From contig NZ_JACVXB010000009.1 in the NCBI RefSeq assembly GCF_014596945.1, forward strand, positions 1 to 64,000: a DNA stretch of 64,000 bases, read 5' to 3'. How positions within the stretch are numbered: position 1 is the stretch's first letter; the number at the start of each line of letters is the position of its first letter. Of the stretch, positions 35,719 through 46,600 are shown one piece after another. Below the pieces are notes generated by a model. It worked only from the letters and a program-made list of their open reading frames with translations, did not search any database and was not told where the DNA came from. A program made the position numbers and the translations under genes. Source of the stretch: Aestuariibaculum sediminum (lineage in GTDB: Bacteria; Bacteroidota; Bacteroidia; Flavobacteriales; Flavobacteriaceae).

Positions 35719-36741
35719 TTAAAACAATCCTCCCTGTACAGATCCTTTTATACGTCCTAAATGTTTATATGCTAATTCGGTAACTTCGCGACCACGCGGC
35801 GTTCGCATGATAAAACCCTGTTGTATTAAAAAAGGCTCATAGACTTCTTCAATCGTTTCGGCACTTTCACTAACTGCGGTAGCTAATGTAGTAATACCTA
35901 CAGGACCTCCTTTAAACTTATCGATTATAGTTGTTAAAATTTTATTATCCATTTCATCCAGACCATGAGCATCGACATTTAACGCCTGAAGTGCGAATTT
36001 CGCTATTTTAATATCTATACTTCCATTACCTTTTATTTGTGCAAAATCACGAACCCGACGTAATAATGCATTGGCTATACGTGGCGTACCTCGACTTCGT
36101 CCTGCTATTTCAATAGAAGCTTCCATACTAATAGGGACATTTAAAATCGATGCACTACGTTCTATAATTGTTGCTAATAATTCGGTGTTATAATATTGAA
36201 GTCTACTTTGAATACCAAATCGAGCGCGCATTGGCGATGTTAACAATCCCGACCTCGTTGTTGCACCTACTAAAGTAAACGGATTCAAATTAATTTGAAC
36301 CGTACGTGCATTAGGACCAGATTCAATCATGATATCAATCTTGAAATCTTCCATTGCCGAATACAGATATTCTTCAACAATTGGACTTAAACGATGAATT
36401 TCGTCAATAAACAAAACATCGCGTTCATCTAGATTTGTTAAAAGCCCTGCAAGGTCTCCTGGTTTGTCTAAAACAGGTCCTGAGGTTACTTTTATACCCA
36501 CATTAAGTTCGTTTGCTAAAATATTAGCTAACGTTGTTTTACCAAGCCCTGGTGGGCCATGAAATAATGTATGATCGAGTGCTTCACTTCTTAAATTAGC
36601 CGCCTGAACAAAAACCTGAAGATTCTCCAATACCTGATCCTGACCCGTAAAATCGTCAAAACTAAGAGGTCTTAACTTTTTTTCAACATCTAATTCTTCT
36701 GGTGAAAAGTGATCGCTTGTAGGGTCTAAGTTTTCGTTCAT
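35719..36741 (-). CDS. ruvB: Holliday junction branch migration ATPase RuvB
   Basis: RuvB is the AAA+ motor of RuvABC. From the ATG at 36741 it has 340 residues, the usual length; a 7-residue upstream extension (MHLRYFI) is unlikely. Walker [12 protein letters not shown] (about residues 60-70), Walker [10 protein letters not shown], sensor [19 protein letters not shown] and the C-terminal winged-helix ([19 protein letters not shown]) are all present. It begins 19 bases after a -7 box and is followed closely by queG. Confidence 0.97.
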   Translation of the reverse strand: MNENLDPTSDHFSPEELDVEKKLRPLSFDDFTGQDQVLENLQVFVQAANLRSEALDHTLFHGPPGLGKTTLANILANELNVGIKVTSGPVLDKPGDLAGLLTNLDERDVLFIDEIHRLSPIVEEYLYSAMEDFKIDIMIESGPNARTVQINLNPFTLVGATTRSGLLTSPMRARFGIQSRLQYYNTELLATIIERSASILNVPISMEASIEIAGRSRGTPRIANALLRRVRDFAQIKGNGSIDIKIAKFALQALNVDAHGLDEMDNKILTTIIDKFKGGPVGITTLATAVSESAETIEEVYEPFLIQQGFIMRTPRGREVTELAYKHLGRIKGSVQGGLF

Positions 36742-36759
36742 AATAAAGTATCTCAAATG

Positions 36760-36767
36760 CAAATATA
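36760..36767 (-). promoter_or_regulatory. Candidate -7 box for ruvB-queG
   Basis: The minus strand reads TATATTTG 19 bases upstream of the ruvB ATG, just after the terminator of the oxidase operon. No clear TTG is seen at the usual distance. Confidence 0.4.
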
Positions 36768-36770
36768 AAG

Positions 36771-36802
36771 AAAAAGCCTTTCTAAATTTAGAAAGGCTTT
36801 TT
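36771..36802 (-). terminator. Terminator of the ACIII-oxidase operon
   Basis: A fully symmetric hairpin (AAAAAGCCTTTCTAAA with its reverse complement) lies 19 bases after the coxA stop. It has A/T runs on both sides, so it works on the minus strand here. Confidence 0.85.
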
Positions 36803-36821
36803 GCAATTTATTTATCTTTTA

Positions 36822-38612
36822 TTAGTGTTGAAGTTCTTCTTCACCATCCTTTAGCGGAACATTTTGAGGAACAAAATCTACATCATGACCTGGCTTACTG
36901 TAATCGTATGCCCAACGGTAAACATGAGGAATCTCTCCTGGCCAATTTCCGTGAATATGCTCAACTGGTGTAGTCCATTCTAAAGTAGTAGACTTCCAAG
37001 GGTTTTGAGATGCCTTTTTTCCGTAGAAAATACTGCTAAAGAAGTTATATAAGTATATAATTTGCACAACTCCACCTATTAAAGCAAACACAGTAATAAC
37101 AACGTTTACATTAGCTAAATCATCGAATAATGGAAAGTTACTGTTTGTATAGTAACGACGAGGTAATCCAGCCATTCCAATAAAATGCATTGGGAAGAAA
37201 ACACCGTAGGCACAAACTGCAGTTATCCAGAAATGAATGTATCCTAAATTTTTGTTTAACATACGTCCAAACATTTTAGGGTACCAGTGGTAAATACCAG
37301 CAAACATACCGTAAAGCGCAGAGATACCCATTACTAAGTGGAAGTGAGCCACAACGAAATATGTATCATGAACGTTAATATCTAAAGCCGAATCTCCTAA
37401 AATAATACCAGTTAAACCTCCAGTAATAAATGTAGAAACAAATCCAATAGAGAATAACATAGCCGGATTCATTTGCAGGTTACCTTTCCAAATGGTGGTT
37501 ATCCAGTTGAAAGCCTTTACAGCAGATGGAATCGCAATTAATAAAGTAGTAAATGTAAATACAGAGCCTAAGAAAGGATTCATTCCCGAAACGAACATAT
37601 GGTGACCCCATACGATTGTAGATAAGAATGCAATCGCCAATATTGAAGCAATCATTGCACGATACCCAAATATTGGTTTACGTGAATTTGATGCCATAAT
37701 CTCAGATACCAGACCCATTGCAGGTAAAATTACAATATATACTTCCGGGTGACCTAAAAACCAAAACAAGTGTTCGAATAATACCGGTGAACCTCCATGA
37801 TAATGTAACACTTCACCTTGAATGAATATATCTGATAAGAAGAATGATGTTCCAAAACTTCTATCCATTATTAATAATAAAGCAGCAGATAATAATACCG
37901 GGAATGATACTACACCAATAACTGCAGTGATGAAAAATGCCCAAATAGTTAAAGGTAATCTGGTCATTGTCATTCCTTTTGTACGTAAATTAAGAACGGT
38001 AACAATATAGTTAAGTGAACCTAATAAAGACGATGCTATAAAGATTGCCATAGATACTAACCATAATGTCATACCCATTCCTGAACCTCCTTGCGCCATT
38101 GGTAAGGCACTTAATGGGGGATAAATAGTCCATCCCGCAGCAGCTGGACCAGCTTCAACAAATAATGAAATTACCATGATGATACTAGACAAAAAGAATA
38201 ACCAGTAAGAAACCATGTTAAGGAATCCAGAAGCCATGTCACGCGCACCAATTTGTAACGGAATTAATAAGTTACTGAAGGTACCACTTAAACCAGCTGT
38301 AAGTACAAAGAATACCATTATAGTACCATGTATGGTTACTAATGCTAAATAAATATCGGCATCCATAACACCCTCAGGTGCCCATTTTCCTAATAAAGCC
38401 TCAAATAACACGTTTGGCTCCTCTGGCCATGCAATTTGCATACGGAACATTAAAGACATAATAATTCCGATTACTCCCATAATGGTACCCGTAATAAGGT
38501 ATTGCTTAGCAATCATCTTATGGTCCATACTAAAGATGTACTTCGTTACGAAAGTCTCTTTATGATGATGTCCGTGGTCGTCGTGAGCGTGAGTATCTGC
38601 GTGTGCTGACAT
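36822..38612 (-). CDS. ctaD: Cytochrome c oxidase subunit I (heme-copper oxidase, A-type)
   Basis: This is the catalytic subunit that holds heme a, heme a3 and CuB and reduces O2 to water while pumping protons. The 596 residues contain 12 or more helices. The CuB/crosslinked His-Tyr helix is FLGHPEVYIVILPAMG, whose Glu marks the A1 type, followed by the CuB His pair in IVWGHHMFVSGMNP and the heme ligand region FVVAHFHLVMG. A His-rich N-terminal tail (HADTHAHDDHGHHHKE) precedes helix 1. It is the last gene of the ActA-F/CoxB/CoxA operon; subunits III and IV are encoded 25 kb away. Confidence 0.97.
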   Translation of the reverse strand: MSAHADTHAHDDHGHHHKETFVTKYIFSMDHKMIAKQYLITGTIMGVIGIIMSLMFRMQIAWPEEPNVLFEALLGKWAPEGVMDADIYLALVTIHGTIMVFFVLTAGLSGTFSNLLIPLQIGARDMASGFLNMVSYWLFFLSSIIMVISLFVEAGPAAAGWTIYPPLSALPMAQGGSGMGMTLWLVSMAIFIASSLLGSLNYIVTVLNLRTKGMTMTRLPLTIWAFFITAVIGVVSFPVLLSAALLLIMDRSFGTSFFLSDIFIQGEVLHYHGGSPVLFEHLFWFLGHPEVYIVILPAMGLVSEIMASNSRKPIFGYRAMIASILAIAFLSTIVWGHHMFVSGMNPFLGSVFTFTTLLIAIPSAVKAFNWITTIWKGNLQMNPAMLFSIGFVSTFITGGLTGIILGDSALDINVHDTYFVVAHFHLVMGISALYGMFAGIYHWYPKMFGRMLNKNLGYIHFWITAVCAYGVFFPMHFIGMAGLPRRYYTNSNFPLFDDLANVNVVITVFALIGGVVQIIYLYNFFSSIFYGKKASQNPWKSTTLEWTTPVEHIHGNWPGEIPHVYRWAYDYSKPGHDVDFVPQNVPLKDGEEELQH

Positions 38613-38642
38613 AATCTTATATCGTATTTATCTTTTTATTAA

Positions 38643-39710
38643 TTAGTTTGTTAGAGAGTTTTTAAATTCCTTCTGTTCTTTAATCCATGCATCAAACTCT
38701 TCCTGAGTTTCTACTACAATCTTCATTTGCATGTTGTAGTGTGATTTACCACAAATTTTATTACAAATTAACAAGTAATCAAATTCATAGCGATCTAAAG
38801 CATCCTCTCCTTTAGCTATTAAATCCTTACTTTTTTCAACTCTAATTTTGTTGATATTAGCCACTTTTTCAACCATATCAGGGTTTTGTCTCATTTCCTC
38901 ACTAGTAACGGTTGGTGTAAAACCAAACTGAGTAATCATACCAGGAACACAGTTCATTTGAGCTCTAAAATGTGGCATATAAGCCGAATGTAATACGTCT
39001 TGAGAACGCATTTTAAACAATACTGGCTTTCCTACAGGTAAGTGTAATTCTTTAGTTATAATATCATCCTGAGCGTTTGGATCAGCTTCATCTAAACCTA
39101 AAACGTTAGCTTTATCGATATCTATTAAGCGTACATTAGCTAAACCTAAGGTATTATCCTGACCAGCATAACGTGCTGTCCAGTTAAATTGCTGAGCATA
39201 TAATTCAATAACTAATGGATCATCACTTTCATCAACGCCCATAATGTTTACCCAAGTATTTAAACCATATATAATTAAACCTGCTAATACAATAACTGGA
39301 ATAATTGTCCAAATGGCTTCAAGCTTATTATTATCGGCAAAGAATAGAGCTTTTTTCCCCTTCTCTCCCTTATATTTAAAAGCAAAATAGTGTAATAAAA
39401 ATTGCGTTACTGTTTGAACAAAAAATATGATAACTAACGATATAGCCATTAAGTTATCTATGGTTGGACCATGAGCAGAAGCCGAGTTAGATAGTAACGG
39501 TAAATCGCCCCATTTAACTATGCTTATAATGGTAATGATATAAATGAAGGCTAAGAAGCCCATCATTAAATATGCATTTATTTTGTTGTCTTTATCGGTG
39601 GCAACCTGGTCGCACTCCGATTTTGCCTGAGCCAAATCGAATATTTTTACCATTTGCCATATGGCAACTAGAATAAATACTAAAACTATAATTGTTAATA
39701 AAGCAGTCAT
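38643..39710 (-). CDS. Cytochrome c oxidase subunit II with CuA site
   Basis: Subunit II accepts electrons in its CuA centre and passes them to subunit I. The 355 residues have membrane helices near the start (about 2-18 and 50-68) and at about 85-105 and 135-155, then a periplasmic cupredoxin domain. The CuA ligands are CNKICGKSHYNM (about residues 318-329), matching CxxxCxxxHxxM, and the upstream His is in QDVLHSAYMPHFRAQM. No CxxCH is present, so it is not a caa3-type fused heme subunit. It lies 30 bases after ActF. Confidence 0.96.
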   Translation of the reverse strand: MTALLTIIVLVFILVAIWQMVKIFDLAQAKSECDQVATDKDNKINAYLMMGFLAFIYIITIISIVKWGDLPLLSNSASAHGPTIDNLMAISLVIIFFVQTVTQFLLHYFAFKYKGEKGKKALFFADNNKLEAIWTIIPVIVLAGLIIYGLNTWVNIMGVDESDDPLVIELYAQQFNWTARYAGQDNTLGLANVRLIDIDKANVLGLDEADPNAQDDIITKELHLPVGKPVLFKMRSQDVLHSAYMPHFRAQMNCVPGMITQFGFTPTVTSEEMRQNPDMVEKVANINKIRVEKSKDLIAKGEDALDRYEFDYLLICNKICGKSHYNMQMKIVVETQEEFDAWIKEQKEFKNSLTN

Positions 39711-39740
39711 TGTTATCGTTCGTCTTTATTTATATCTTAA

Positions 39741-41096
39741 TTAATAATGAAATTCTTCGCTTTCCTTTGTTAAAGGGTAATTCTTAGCTAGTAATGGTGC
39801 TTTTGTTAAAGCTGTAAACACTACAAATATAAATAACCCTCCAAATAGTAATATGGCACCAATTTCAGGAACTCCAATAAACCATCTATCGCCAACTGTT
39901 GCAGGCATAATCATATTGAATACATCAATATAATGACCAAATAATATTACTAAACCAGTCATTACTACAAACCAAGGTACACGTTTAAAGTCTGCATTCA
40001 TAAGTAATAATACAGGGAATATAAAATTAAGTGCTACCATACCAAAGAACGGCAGGTTATAATCATTAATACGTGTAATAAAATAAGTTACCTCCTCTGG
40101 TATGTTAGAGTACCAGATAAGCATAAATTGAGAGAACCATAAATAAGTCCAGAAAATACTAATGGCAAACATAAACTTAGCGACATCGTGTAAATGGTTT
40201 TCATTTACAAACTCTAAATAACCTCTAGATTTTAAATAGATAGTTATTAAGGCAATTGCAGTAATACCACTTACAAACATACTAGCGAAAACATACCATC
40301 CGAATAACGTTGAGAACCAGTGTGGATCTACACTCATTACCCAATCCCAAGACATCATAGATTCTGAATAAATAAAGAAAACTAGGAAAGCTGCTGCTAT
40401 ACGGAATGATTTCTTGAAATTACTTTTATCTTCAGCTGAATCTTGAGCAATTGAGAACTTACGGGCAAAATGACGATATAAACTCCATCCTGCAATAAAA
40501 ACAATACCTCTTACTGCAAACATTGGTAAATTCAACCAACCCGATTTTCCTTGAATTAAGGCATCCTCTGCCACGATTTCAGGATTCATCCAGATGAATA
40601 AATTATAATGACCTATAGTTCCAGAGGCAATTGCTATTAATAAAACAATAATCGCTCCAGGTAATACATAAGCGGTTATAGCTTCCATTACTCTAAAAAG
40701 CACAGGTGACCATCCAGCTTGAGAAGCGATTTGAATGGCATAAAATGCTAAAACACCCAAACCAATCATCATAAAGAAAAATGCACCAACATATAAAGCC
40801 GACCAAGGACGGTTTGCAATCTGGTGCTGTACGTGTTCTGCATGCGCATCACCGTGGTGAGCATCTTCTCCATGTGAAGTTTCTGCATGAGCACCATGAG
40901 TATCATGCGCACCAGCAACTTCATGTGTAGCCTCTTCTCCGTGTCCTCCACCATGATGTGAAGCTTCTTCAGCAAGCATTGTTTTAACTTCGTCTAAAGA
41001 TTTATGAGATGTCATAAAACCATATCCAACACCTAATACTCCTAAAACCATTAAGATGATTGAAAATGTCTTTAATTTATTTGAAAATGTATACAT
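39741..41096 (-). CDS. ActF, membrane subunit of Alternative Complex III
   Basis: ActF is the second NrfD-like membrane subunit of ACIII, which oxidises quinol and passes electrons to cytochrome c or directly to the oxidase. The 451 residues have about ten helices (SLYRHFARKFSIAQDSAED between helices; MSWDWVMSVDPHWFSTLFGW is characteristic). Between the first helix and the second lies a strongly His-rich stretch (about residues 45-92, e.g. HHGGGHGEE, HGAHAETSHGEDAHHGD). That stretch looks like a metal-binding loop, or simply a low-complexity linker. Confidence 0.92.
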   Translation of the reverse strand: MYTFSNKLKTFSIILMVLGVLGVGYGFMTSHKSLDEVKTMLAEEASHHGGGHGEEATHEVAGAHDTHGAHAETSHGEDAHHGDAHAEHVQHQIANRPWSALYVGAFFFMMIGLGVLAFYAIQIASQAGWSPVLFRVMEAITAYVLPGAIIVLLIAIASGTIGHYNLFIWMNPEIVAEDALIQGKSGWLNLPMFAVRGIVFIAGWSLYRHFARKFSIAQDSAEDKSNFKKSFRIAAAFLVFFIYSESMMSWDWVMSVDPHWFSTLFGWYVFASMFVSGITAIALITIYLKSRGYLEFVNENHLHDVAKFMFAISIFWTYLWFSQFMLIWYSNIPEEVTYFITRINDYNLPFFGMVALNFIFPVLLLMNADFKRVPWFVVMTGLVILFGHYIDVFNMIMPATVGDRWFIGVPEIGAILLFGGLFIFVVFTALTKAPLLAKNYPLTKESEEFHY

Positions 41097-41116
41097 ATCT
41101 ATATAATCTTATCTTC

Positions 41117-41665
41117 TTACTTTACTAAATCAGCTCTTAATTTTAATACATACGAAACTACTTGCCAGCGTTCTTCTTCATTAATTTGATTAGCGTAAGA
41201 ACCCATTGCATTTTTACCATAGTAAATGGTGTGGTAAATACTTCCAGCTGTAATATCTCTATCGGCATAATTTGGTATACCTAATATTTTTTCACGTTTT
41301 ACAAGTTTACCTTGCCCGTCGCCCTTATTTCCATGACAGATACCGCAGTATATATCGTAAAGTACTTTACCTCTTTCTAAATCCACTTTTGTAGAATCAA
41401 TTGGATTTGTTAAGGTCGCCTTTGCCAATTCGTAACCTTCAGTAGTATTTTCAATATCGAATGGAACAAACCCTCTAGGTATTGTACCTTCTGCCGGTAA
41501 TTGTGCTTCTACTCCATTTCTAAAAGCAGTCGACTCACTATAGGTTTCGTATCCTACAGATTCATACATATTTGGCATGAACTGGTAATTTGGTGCGGAA
41601 TCTTTTTTACAAGATACAGCTACTAAAACAACTGCTATTGCTAATATTTTAATTAAGCTCTTCAT
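41117..41665 (-). CDS. ActE, monoheme c-type cytochrome lipoprotein of ACIII
   Basis: ActE carries electrons from the ACIII core. From the ATG at 41665 it has 182 residues: a lipoprotein signal peptide with VAVSC (Cys about 19), and one heme motif YCGICHGNKGDGQGK (CGICH about residues 128-132) with a Met ligand candidate in AMGSYANQI. The longer reading from 41689 would overlap the ActD stop. It is a single-heme protein, unlike the six-heme ActA. Confidence 0.92.
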   Translation of the reverse strand: MKSLIKILAIAVVLVAVSCKKDSAPNYQFMPNMYESVGYETYSESTAFRNGVEAQLPAEGTIPRGFVPFDIENTTEGYELAKATLTNPIDSTKVDLERGKVLYDIYCGICHGNKGDGQGKLVKREKILGIPNYADRDITAGSIYHTIYYGKNAMGSYANQINEEERWQVVSYVLKLRADLVK

Positions 41666-41672
41666 CTCTATA

Positions 41673-42203
41673 TTAATGCGCTTTATCAATTAGATTAATT
41701 TCTACGGCTCCAGTTTCACTTAGTAAACTTTGTAATGCTTCTTCGTTACCATCCACAGGAATTTCCATTAGGAAATGATCGTCTGTTGTTCTTGGATCCG
41801 GATTTTCAGCATTTTTAAAAGGCCACATTCTACTACGTAAGTAAAATGTTATTACCATTAAGTGGGCTGCGAAAAATACCGTTAATTCGAACATGATAGG
41901 CACGAACGCCGGCATGTTTTCAATAAAACTAAAACTAGGTTTACCACCAATATTTTGTGGCCAATCTTCAATCATGATGAAATTCATCATTGTTATTGCT
42001 ACAGTTAAACCAACTAATCCGTATAAAAATGCCGCGATGGCGATACGAGTTGGCGCTAAGCCCATAGCTTTATCTAGCCCGTGAACTGGAAACGGGGTAT
42101 ATACTTCTTCAATGTGATATTTTGCAGCCTTTACTTTCTTGACAGCCGACATTAAAACATCGTCATCATTATAAATCGCGTGAATTACTTTAGATGCTTC
42201 CAT
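41673..42203 (-). CDS. ActD, DUF3341 subunit of Alternative Complex III
   Basis: This 176-residue subunit has the DUF3341 pattern: a cytoplasmic N-terminal part (VIHAIYNDDDVLMSAVKKVK; YTPFPVHGLDKAMGL), two membrane helices (about 55-78 and 96-122), and a C-terminal segment with DHFLMEIP. In ACIII it contacts the other membrane subunits and has no cofactor. It sits 10 bases after ActC and 8 bases before ActE. Confidence 0.94.
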   Translation of the reverse strand: MEASKVIHAIYNDDDVLMSAVKKVKAAKYHIEEVYTPFPVHGLDKAMGLAPTRIAIAAFLYGLVGLTVAITMMNFIMIEDWPQNIGGKPSFSFIENMPAFVPIMFELTVFFAAHLMVITFYLRSRMWPFKNAENPDPRTTDDHFLMEIPVDGNEEALQSLLSETGAVEINLIDKAH

Positions 42204-42212
42204 TTCTTACGC

Positions 42213-43658
42213 TTAGTTTTTATTGTTAACGTTACCAGAAGTTCTTTCGTCTGCTCCTGTACCTACTAAACTCCCTCCTGCTTCTCTAATTTTCTTATAT
42301 CGTTCTCCCGAAGATTTAAGAATGGTCTTAACCTCTGCCTGTGCAATTACCGGGAATGTTCTAGAGTATAATAAGAATAATACAAAGAAGAATCCGATGG
42401 TTCCAACAAAAATTCCAATATCAACGAACGTTGGCGAGAACATTGTCCAAGACGATGGTAAGTAATCACGGTGTAAAGACGTTACGATAATTACAAAACG
42501 CTCAAACCACATTCCTATGTTTACTACAATCGAGATAAAGAATGAGAACATGATACTTGTTCTTAACTTTTTAAACCACATAAACTGTGGAGAGAATACG
42601 TTACATGTCATCATCGCCCAATACGCCCACCAGTAAGGACCAGTAGCTCTGTTTAAGAAGGCATACTGTTCATACTCCACGCCAGAGTACCACGCAATAA
42701 ATAACTCAGTAATATATGCCACACCAACTATAGAACCAGTAATCATAATAATGATGTTCATAAGTTCGATGTGTTGTACGGTAATATAATCTTCAAGATT
42801 ACATACTTTACGCATTACAATTAATAATGTGTTTACCATTGCGAATCCAGAGAATACCGCTCCAGCAACGAAGTACGGTGGAAAGATAGTGGTGTGCCAA
42901 CCTGGAATAACCGACGTAGCGAAGTCAAACGATACGATAGTATGTACAGAAAGTACTAAAGGTGTAGCTAAACCAGCAAGTACTAAAGATACTTCCTCAA
43001 AACGTTGCCAGTCTTTTGCACGACCTGTCCAACCGAAACTTAACAAGGAATAAATTTTCTTTTGGAAAGGCTTTATAGCTCTATCGCGTAACATGGCGAA
43101 ATCTGGCAATAAACCGGTCCACCAGAATACCAATGATACCGATAAATATGTCGAAATCGCGAATACGTCCCATAATAATGGCGAGTTAAAGTTAACCCAT
43201 AAAGAACCGAATTGATTTGGAATTGGTAACACCCAATAACCTAACCATGGACGACCCATGTGAATAATCGGGAATAAACCAGCCTGAACTACCGAGAAGA
43301 TAGTCATTGCCTCCGCAGATCGGTTAATTGCCATTCTCCATTTTTGACGGAATAATAAAAGTACCGCAGAAATAAGTGTTCCTGCGTGACCAATACCAAC
43401 CCACCAAACGAAGTTAGTAATATCCCAGGCCCAACCTACGGTTTTATTTAAACCCCAAGTTCCTATACCTGTAGATATGGTATAAATGATACATCCAAGT
43501 CCCCAAAGAAAGGCTGCTAGTGAAATTCCAAAAACTATCCACCATTGTTTATTTGCTTTTCCTTCAACAGGCTTTGCTACATCCACAGTAACGTCGTGGT
43601 ATGACTTTTCTCCTGTAACTAAGGGTCTTCTAATAGGTGCTTCGTAATGAGACGCCAT
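42213..43658 (-). CDS. ActC, NrfD-like quinol-binding membrane subunit of ACIII
   Basis: ActC is the NrfD/PsrC-type membrane subunit thought to bind the quinol beside ActB. The 481 residues form about ten helices with characteristic segments ITNFVWWVGIGHAGTLISA (about 85-103), RPWLGYWVLPIPNQFGSLWV and DWQRFEEVSLVLAGLATPLV. The polar N-terminus (ASHYEAPIRRPLVTGEKSYHD) is typical. It lies 28 bases after ActB in the same operon. Confidence 0.95.
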   Translation of the reverse strand: MASHYEAPIRRPLVTGEKSYHDVTVDVAKPVEGKANKQWWIVFGISLAAFLWGLGCIIYTISTGIGTWGLNKTVGWAWDITNFVWWVGIGHAGTLISAVLLLFRQKWRMAINRSAEAMTIFSVVQAGLFPIIHMGRPWLGYWVLPIPNQFGSLWVNFNSPLLWDVFAISTYLSVSLVFWWTGLLPDFAMLRDRAIKPFQKKIYSLLSFGWTGRAKDWQRFEEVSLVLAGLATPLVLSVHTIVSFDFATSVIPGWHTTIFPPYFVAGAVFSGFAMVNTLLIVMRKVCNLEDYITVQHIELMNIIIMITGSIVGVAYITELFIAWYSGVEYEQYAFLNRATGPYWWAYWAMMTCNVFSPQFMWFKKLRTSIMFSFFISIVVNIGMWFERFVIIVTSLHRDYLPSSWTMFSPTFVDIGIFVGTIGFFFVLFLLYSRTFPVIAQAEVKTILKSSGERYKKIREAGGSLVGTGADERTSGNVNNKN

Positions 43659-43686
43659 AATTATATAATTGATTCTTTAATTAGAT

Positions 43687-46600
43687 TTATGCTTCAGTTG
43701 TATTTCTCACTTTAGTTTGATACATCACGTTAGGTTTTGTTCCTACGTGCTCTAATAAGTGATACATACGGTTATCTTCTTTAAGTTTCGCAACTTTGCT
43801 TTCCTTATCGTTAATGTCTCCAAAAGTCATTGCTCCACTTGAACAAGCGGCCGAACATGCTGTTTGGAATTCACCATCCTTAATTTCACGTCCATCACGT
43901 TTGGCATCAAGAATTGTTTTCTGAGTCATTTGAATACACATAGAACATTTTTCCATAACCCCACGAGAACGTACCACAACGTCTGGGTTTAATACCATAC
44001 GTCCTAAATCATCATTCATATGATAATCGAACTCGTCGTTACCATTATATAAGAACCAGTTAAAACGACGTACTTTATAAGGACAGTTGTTTGCACAGTA
44101 TCTTGTACCCACACAACGGTTATAAGCCATATGGTTTTGACCTTGACGACCATGCGATGTTGCCGCCACCGGACAAACAGTTTCACAAGGTGCGTGGTTA
44201 CAATGCTGACACATTACTGGTTGGAAAGCTACCTGTGGATTAGCAGAAGCATGCTCCATTTCACCAAACTCACTTAATGAGCTTCCTAAACCTGCGATGT
44301 TATCTTTCTTCTCATCATCACCTGCGAAAGATTCTTCAGATGAATAATATCTATCAATACGTAACCAATGCATATCACGGCTACGACGTACTTCTGTTTT
44401 CCCTACTACAGGCACATTATTTTCGGCGTGACATGCAATAACACAAGCCCCACATCCTGTACAAGCATTTAAATCGATAGATAAGTTGAAATGGTGCCCG
44501 ATTGAACGATCAAACTCATCCCATAAATCAACATCTGGTGAAGTTACCGGAGTTTCTTCATGATTTAATGATACCTGCGGAATAGCATTCCAGTATTTTT
44601 TATCTTTTGTATTAAATACTTCCAGAGTCGTTTCCTTTACAATATCACCACGTCCCATAAGAGTATTGTGCAACTGCACACAAGCAAATTCATGCACTCC
44701 TGACACGGCTTCAATTGTTACATCCTGAACATTGTTAAAGTTATGGTATAATGCATAGGCGTTAACACCAGTTTGCATTTCCTCTTTAAGTCCTTTAGTT
44801 TTACCGTAACCAAACGACAAACCAACAGAACCTTTAGCCTGACCTGGTTGAATTAATACCGGCACTGTTAAAGCTGTTCCGTTAACTGTTACTTTCGCAT
44901 AGCTTCCATTTAATGCGCCATTAGCAACATTTTCGTTAGTTAAACCTAACGCATCAGCATCAACTTTAGAAATTGTCAGGTAGTTATCCCAAGATGTTCT
45001 TGTAATTGGATCTGGAAATTCTTGTAACCATGGGTTATTGGCCTGCTGACCGTCTCCCATACCTACTTTAGTATATAGTGACAATTGTAAACCGTTACTC
45101 TTGGCAGAAGCTGCTAATGCACTTGCTGCTTGATTATCTGGTTTTTCAACTTCATTATTTTCTACTACATCCTCTAACTCATCAATCTCATTAGTTTCAT
45201 AAACCTCTTGCGAAACAAACTGTCCATCGTGTAACGCCTGATTAAAAGACGCTCCATTTAAGATATCAGTTGTCCAGATTTCTTTGATGTAATCATTATA
45301 AGAACTTGGATTTGATGTCCAAACTAATAAAGCCTCTTGAAACTGTCTTGTATCAAATAACGGACGAATAGTTGGTTGCGTTAATGCATAATGTCCGTTT
45401 TTAATTTCTACATCTCCCCAAGACTCTAAATAATGTGGAGCAGCAGCAATATACTGCGTTTCCGAAGCTGTTTCATCTTCCTTCATTGAGAAAGCTACCG
45501 ATAACTCGGTTTTCTTTAGGCCTTCAGAAAAATCGGCAGCGTTTGGTAATGTGTAAACTGGGTTAACACCAGCCATAATGATTGCTGCTACTTTACCTGC
45601 TTTCATTTCTGCAACTAAATTCGCAACATCTTTCGCATTACCTTGTCTTGTTTTAATAGCAACTTTAGGATCGAAAGCCTTACTTGCTAAAAACTCATTT
45701 ATTTCTAGAGCTACGGTTTGTGCATTTACATCCTGAATTCCTGTAACAACAACTCCGTTAGACCCAGCTTTCTTTAATTGAGCAGCTGCTTTTTGAACAG
45801 CCTCATCGATATGTGCTGGTAATTCACCACCTACGGCACCACCAACTACATAACTATATAATTTCGCTAAGGCTACCTTTTGCTGACTTGGTGTTAAAGG
45901 AACACGTTTGTCGGCATTAGCACCAGTTAGCGACATATTTGATTCAAACTGAATATGACGTGACATTTTGCCGTGATTAGGCACTTTGTTCTTTGCATAG
46001 CCAGAATCAAATCCACCACCTTGCCAGTCTCCCAAGAAGTCCGCTCCAACAGAAACAATAGTCATCGCTTTTGAGAAATCGTAGTTTGCTAAGCCTCGCT
46101 TACCATACTTTGCCTGATAAGCATCTAAAGCAGCACTTTCTGAAATCGCATCATATACTACATGCTGAACATTACCGTACTCTTCTTTAAAGTCGGCAAT
46201 TAAATTACGCGTAGAAGGACTCGCAAAAGTTTGCGTTAATAAAACAATCTTCTTGTTAGCCGCTTTTAATTCCTTTAATTTTTTAATGGTCGCTGCATCG
46301 AAATCACCCCATGAAATGGCATTACCATCTTTTTTAGGACCTTGCACTCTTAAGCTATCATACAATCCTAAAACCGAAGCGTTCACTCTGGCATTAGCAC
46401 TACCATTGGTAGCTGCCAAAGTATTATTTTCAATTTTAATTGGACGACCTTCACGTGTTTTCACTAAAACACTAGCAAAATCGAACCCATCAGCAACGGT
46501 AGTTGCATAGTAGTTAGCAACACCCGGAATAATTTCTTCGGGTTGCACAACGTAAGGAATCGATTTAACTACAGGACCTTCACAGGCAGCTAACGAAGCA

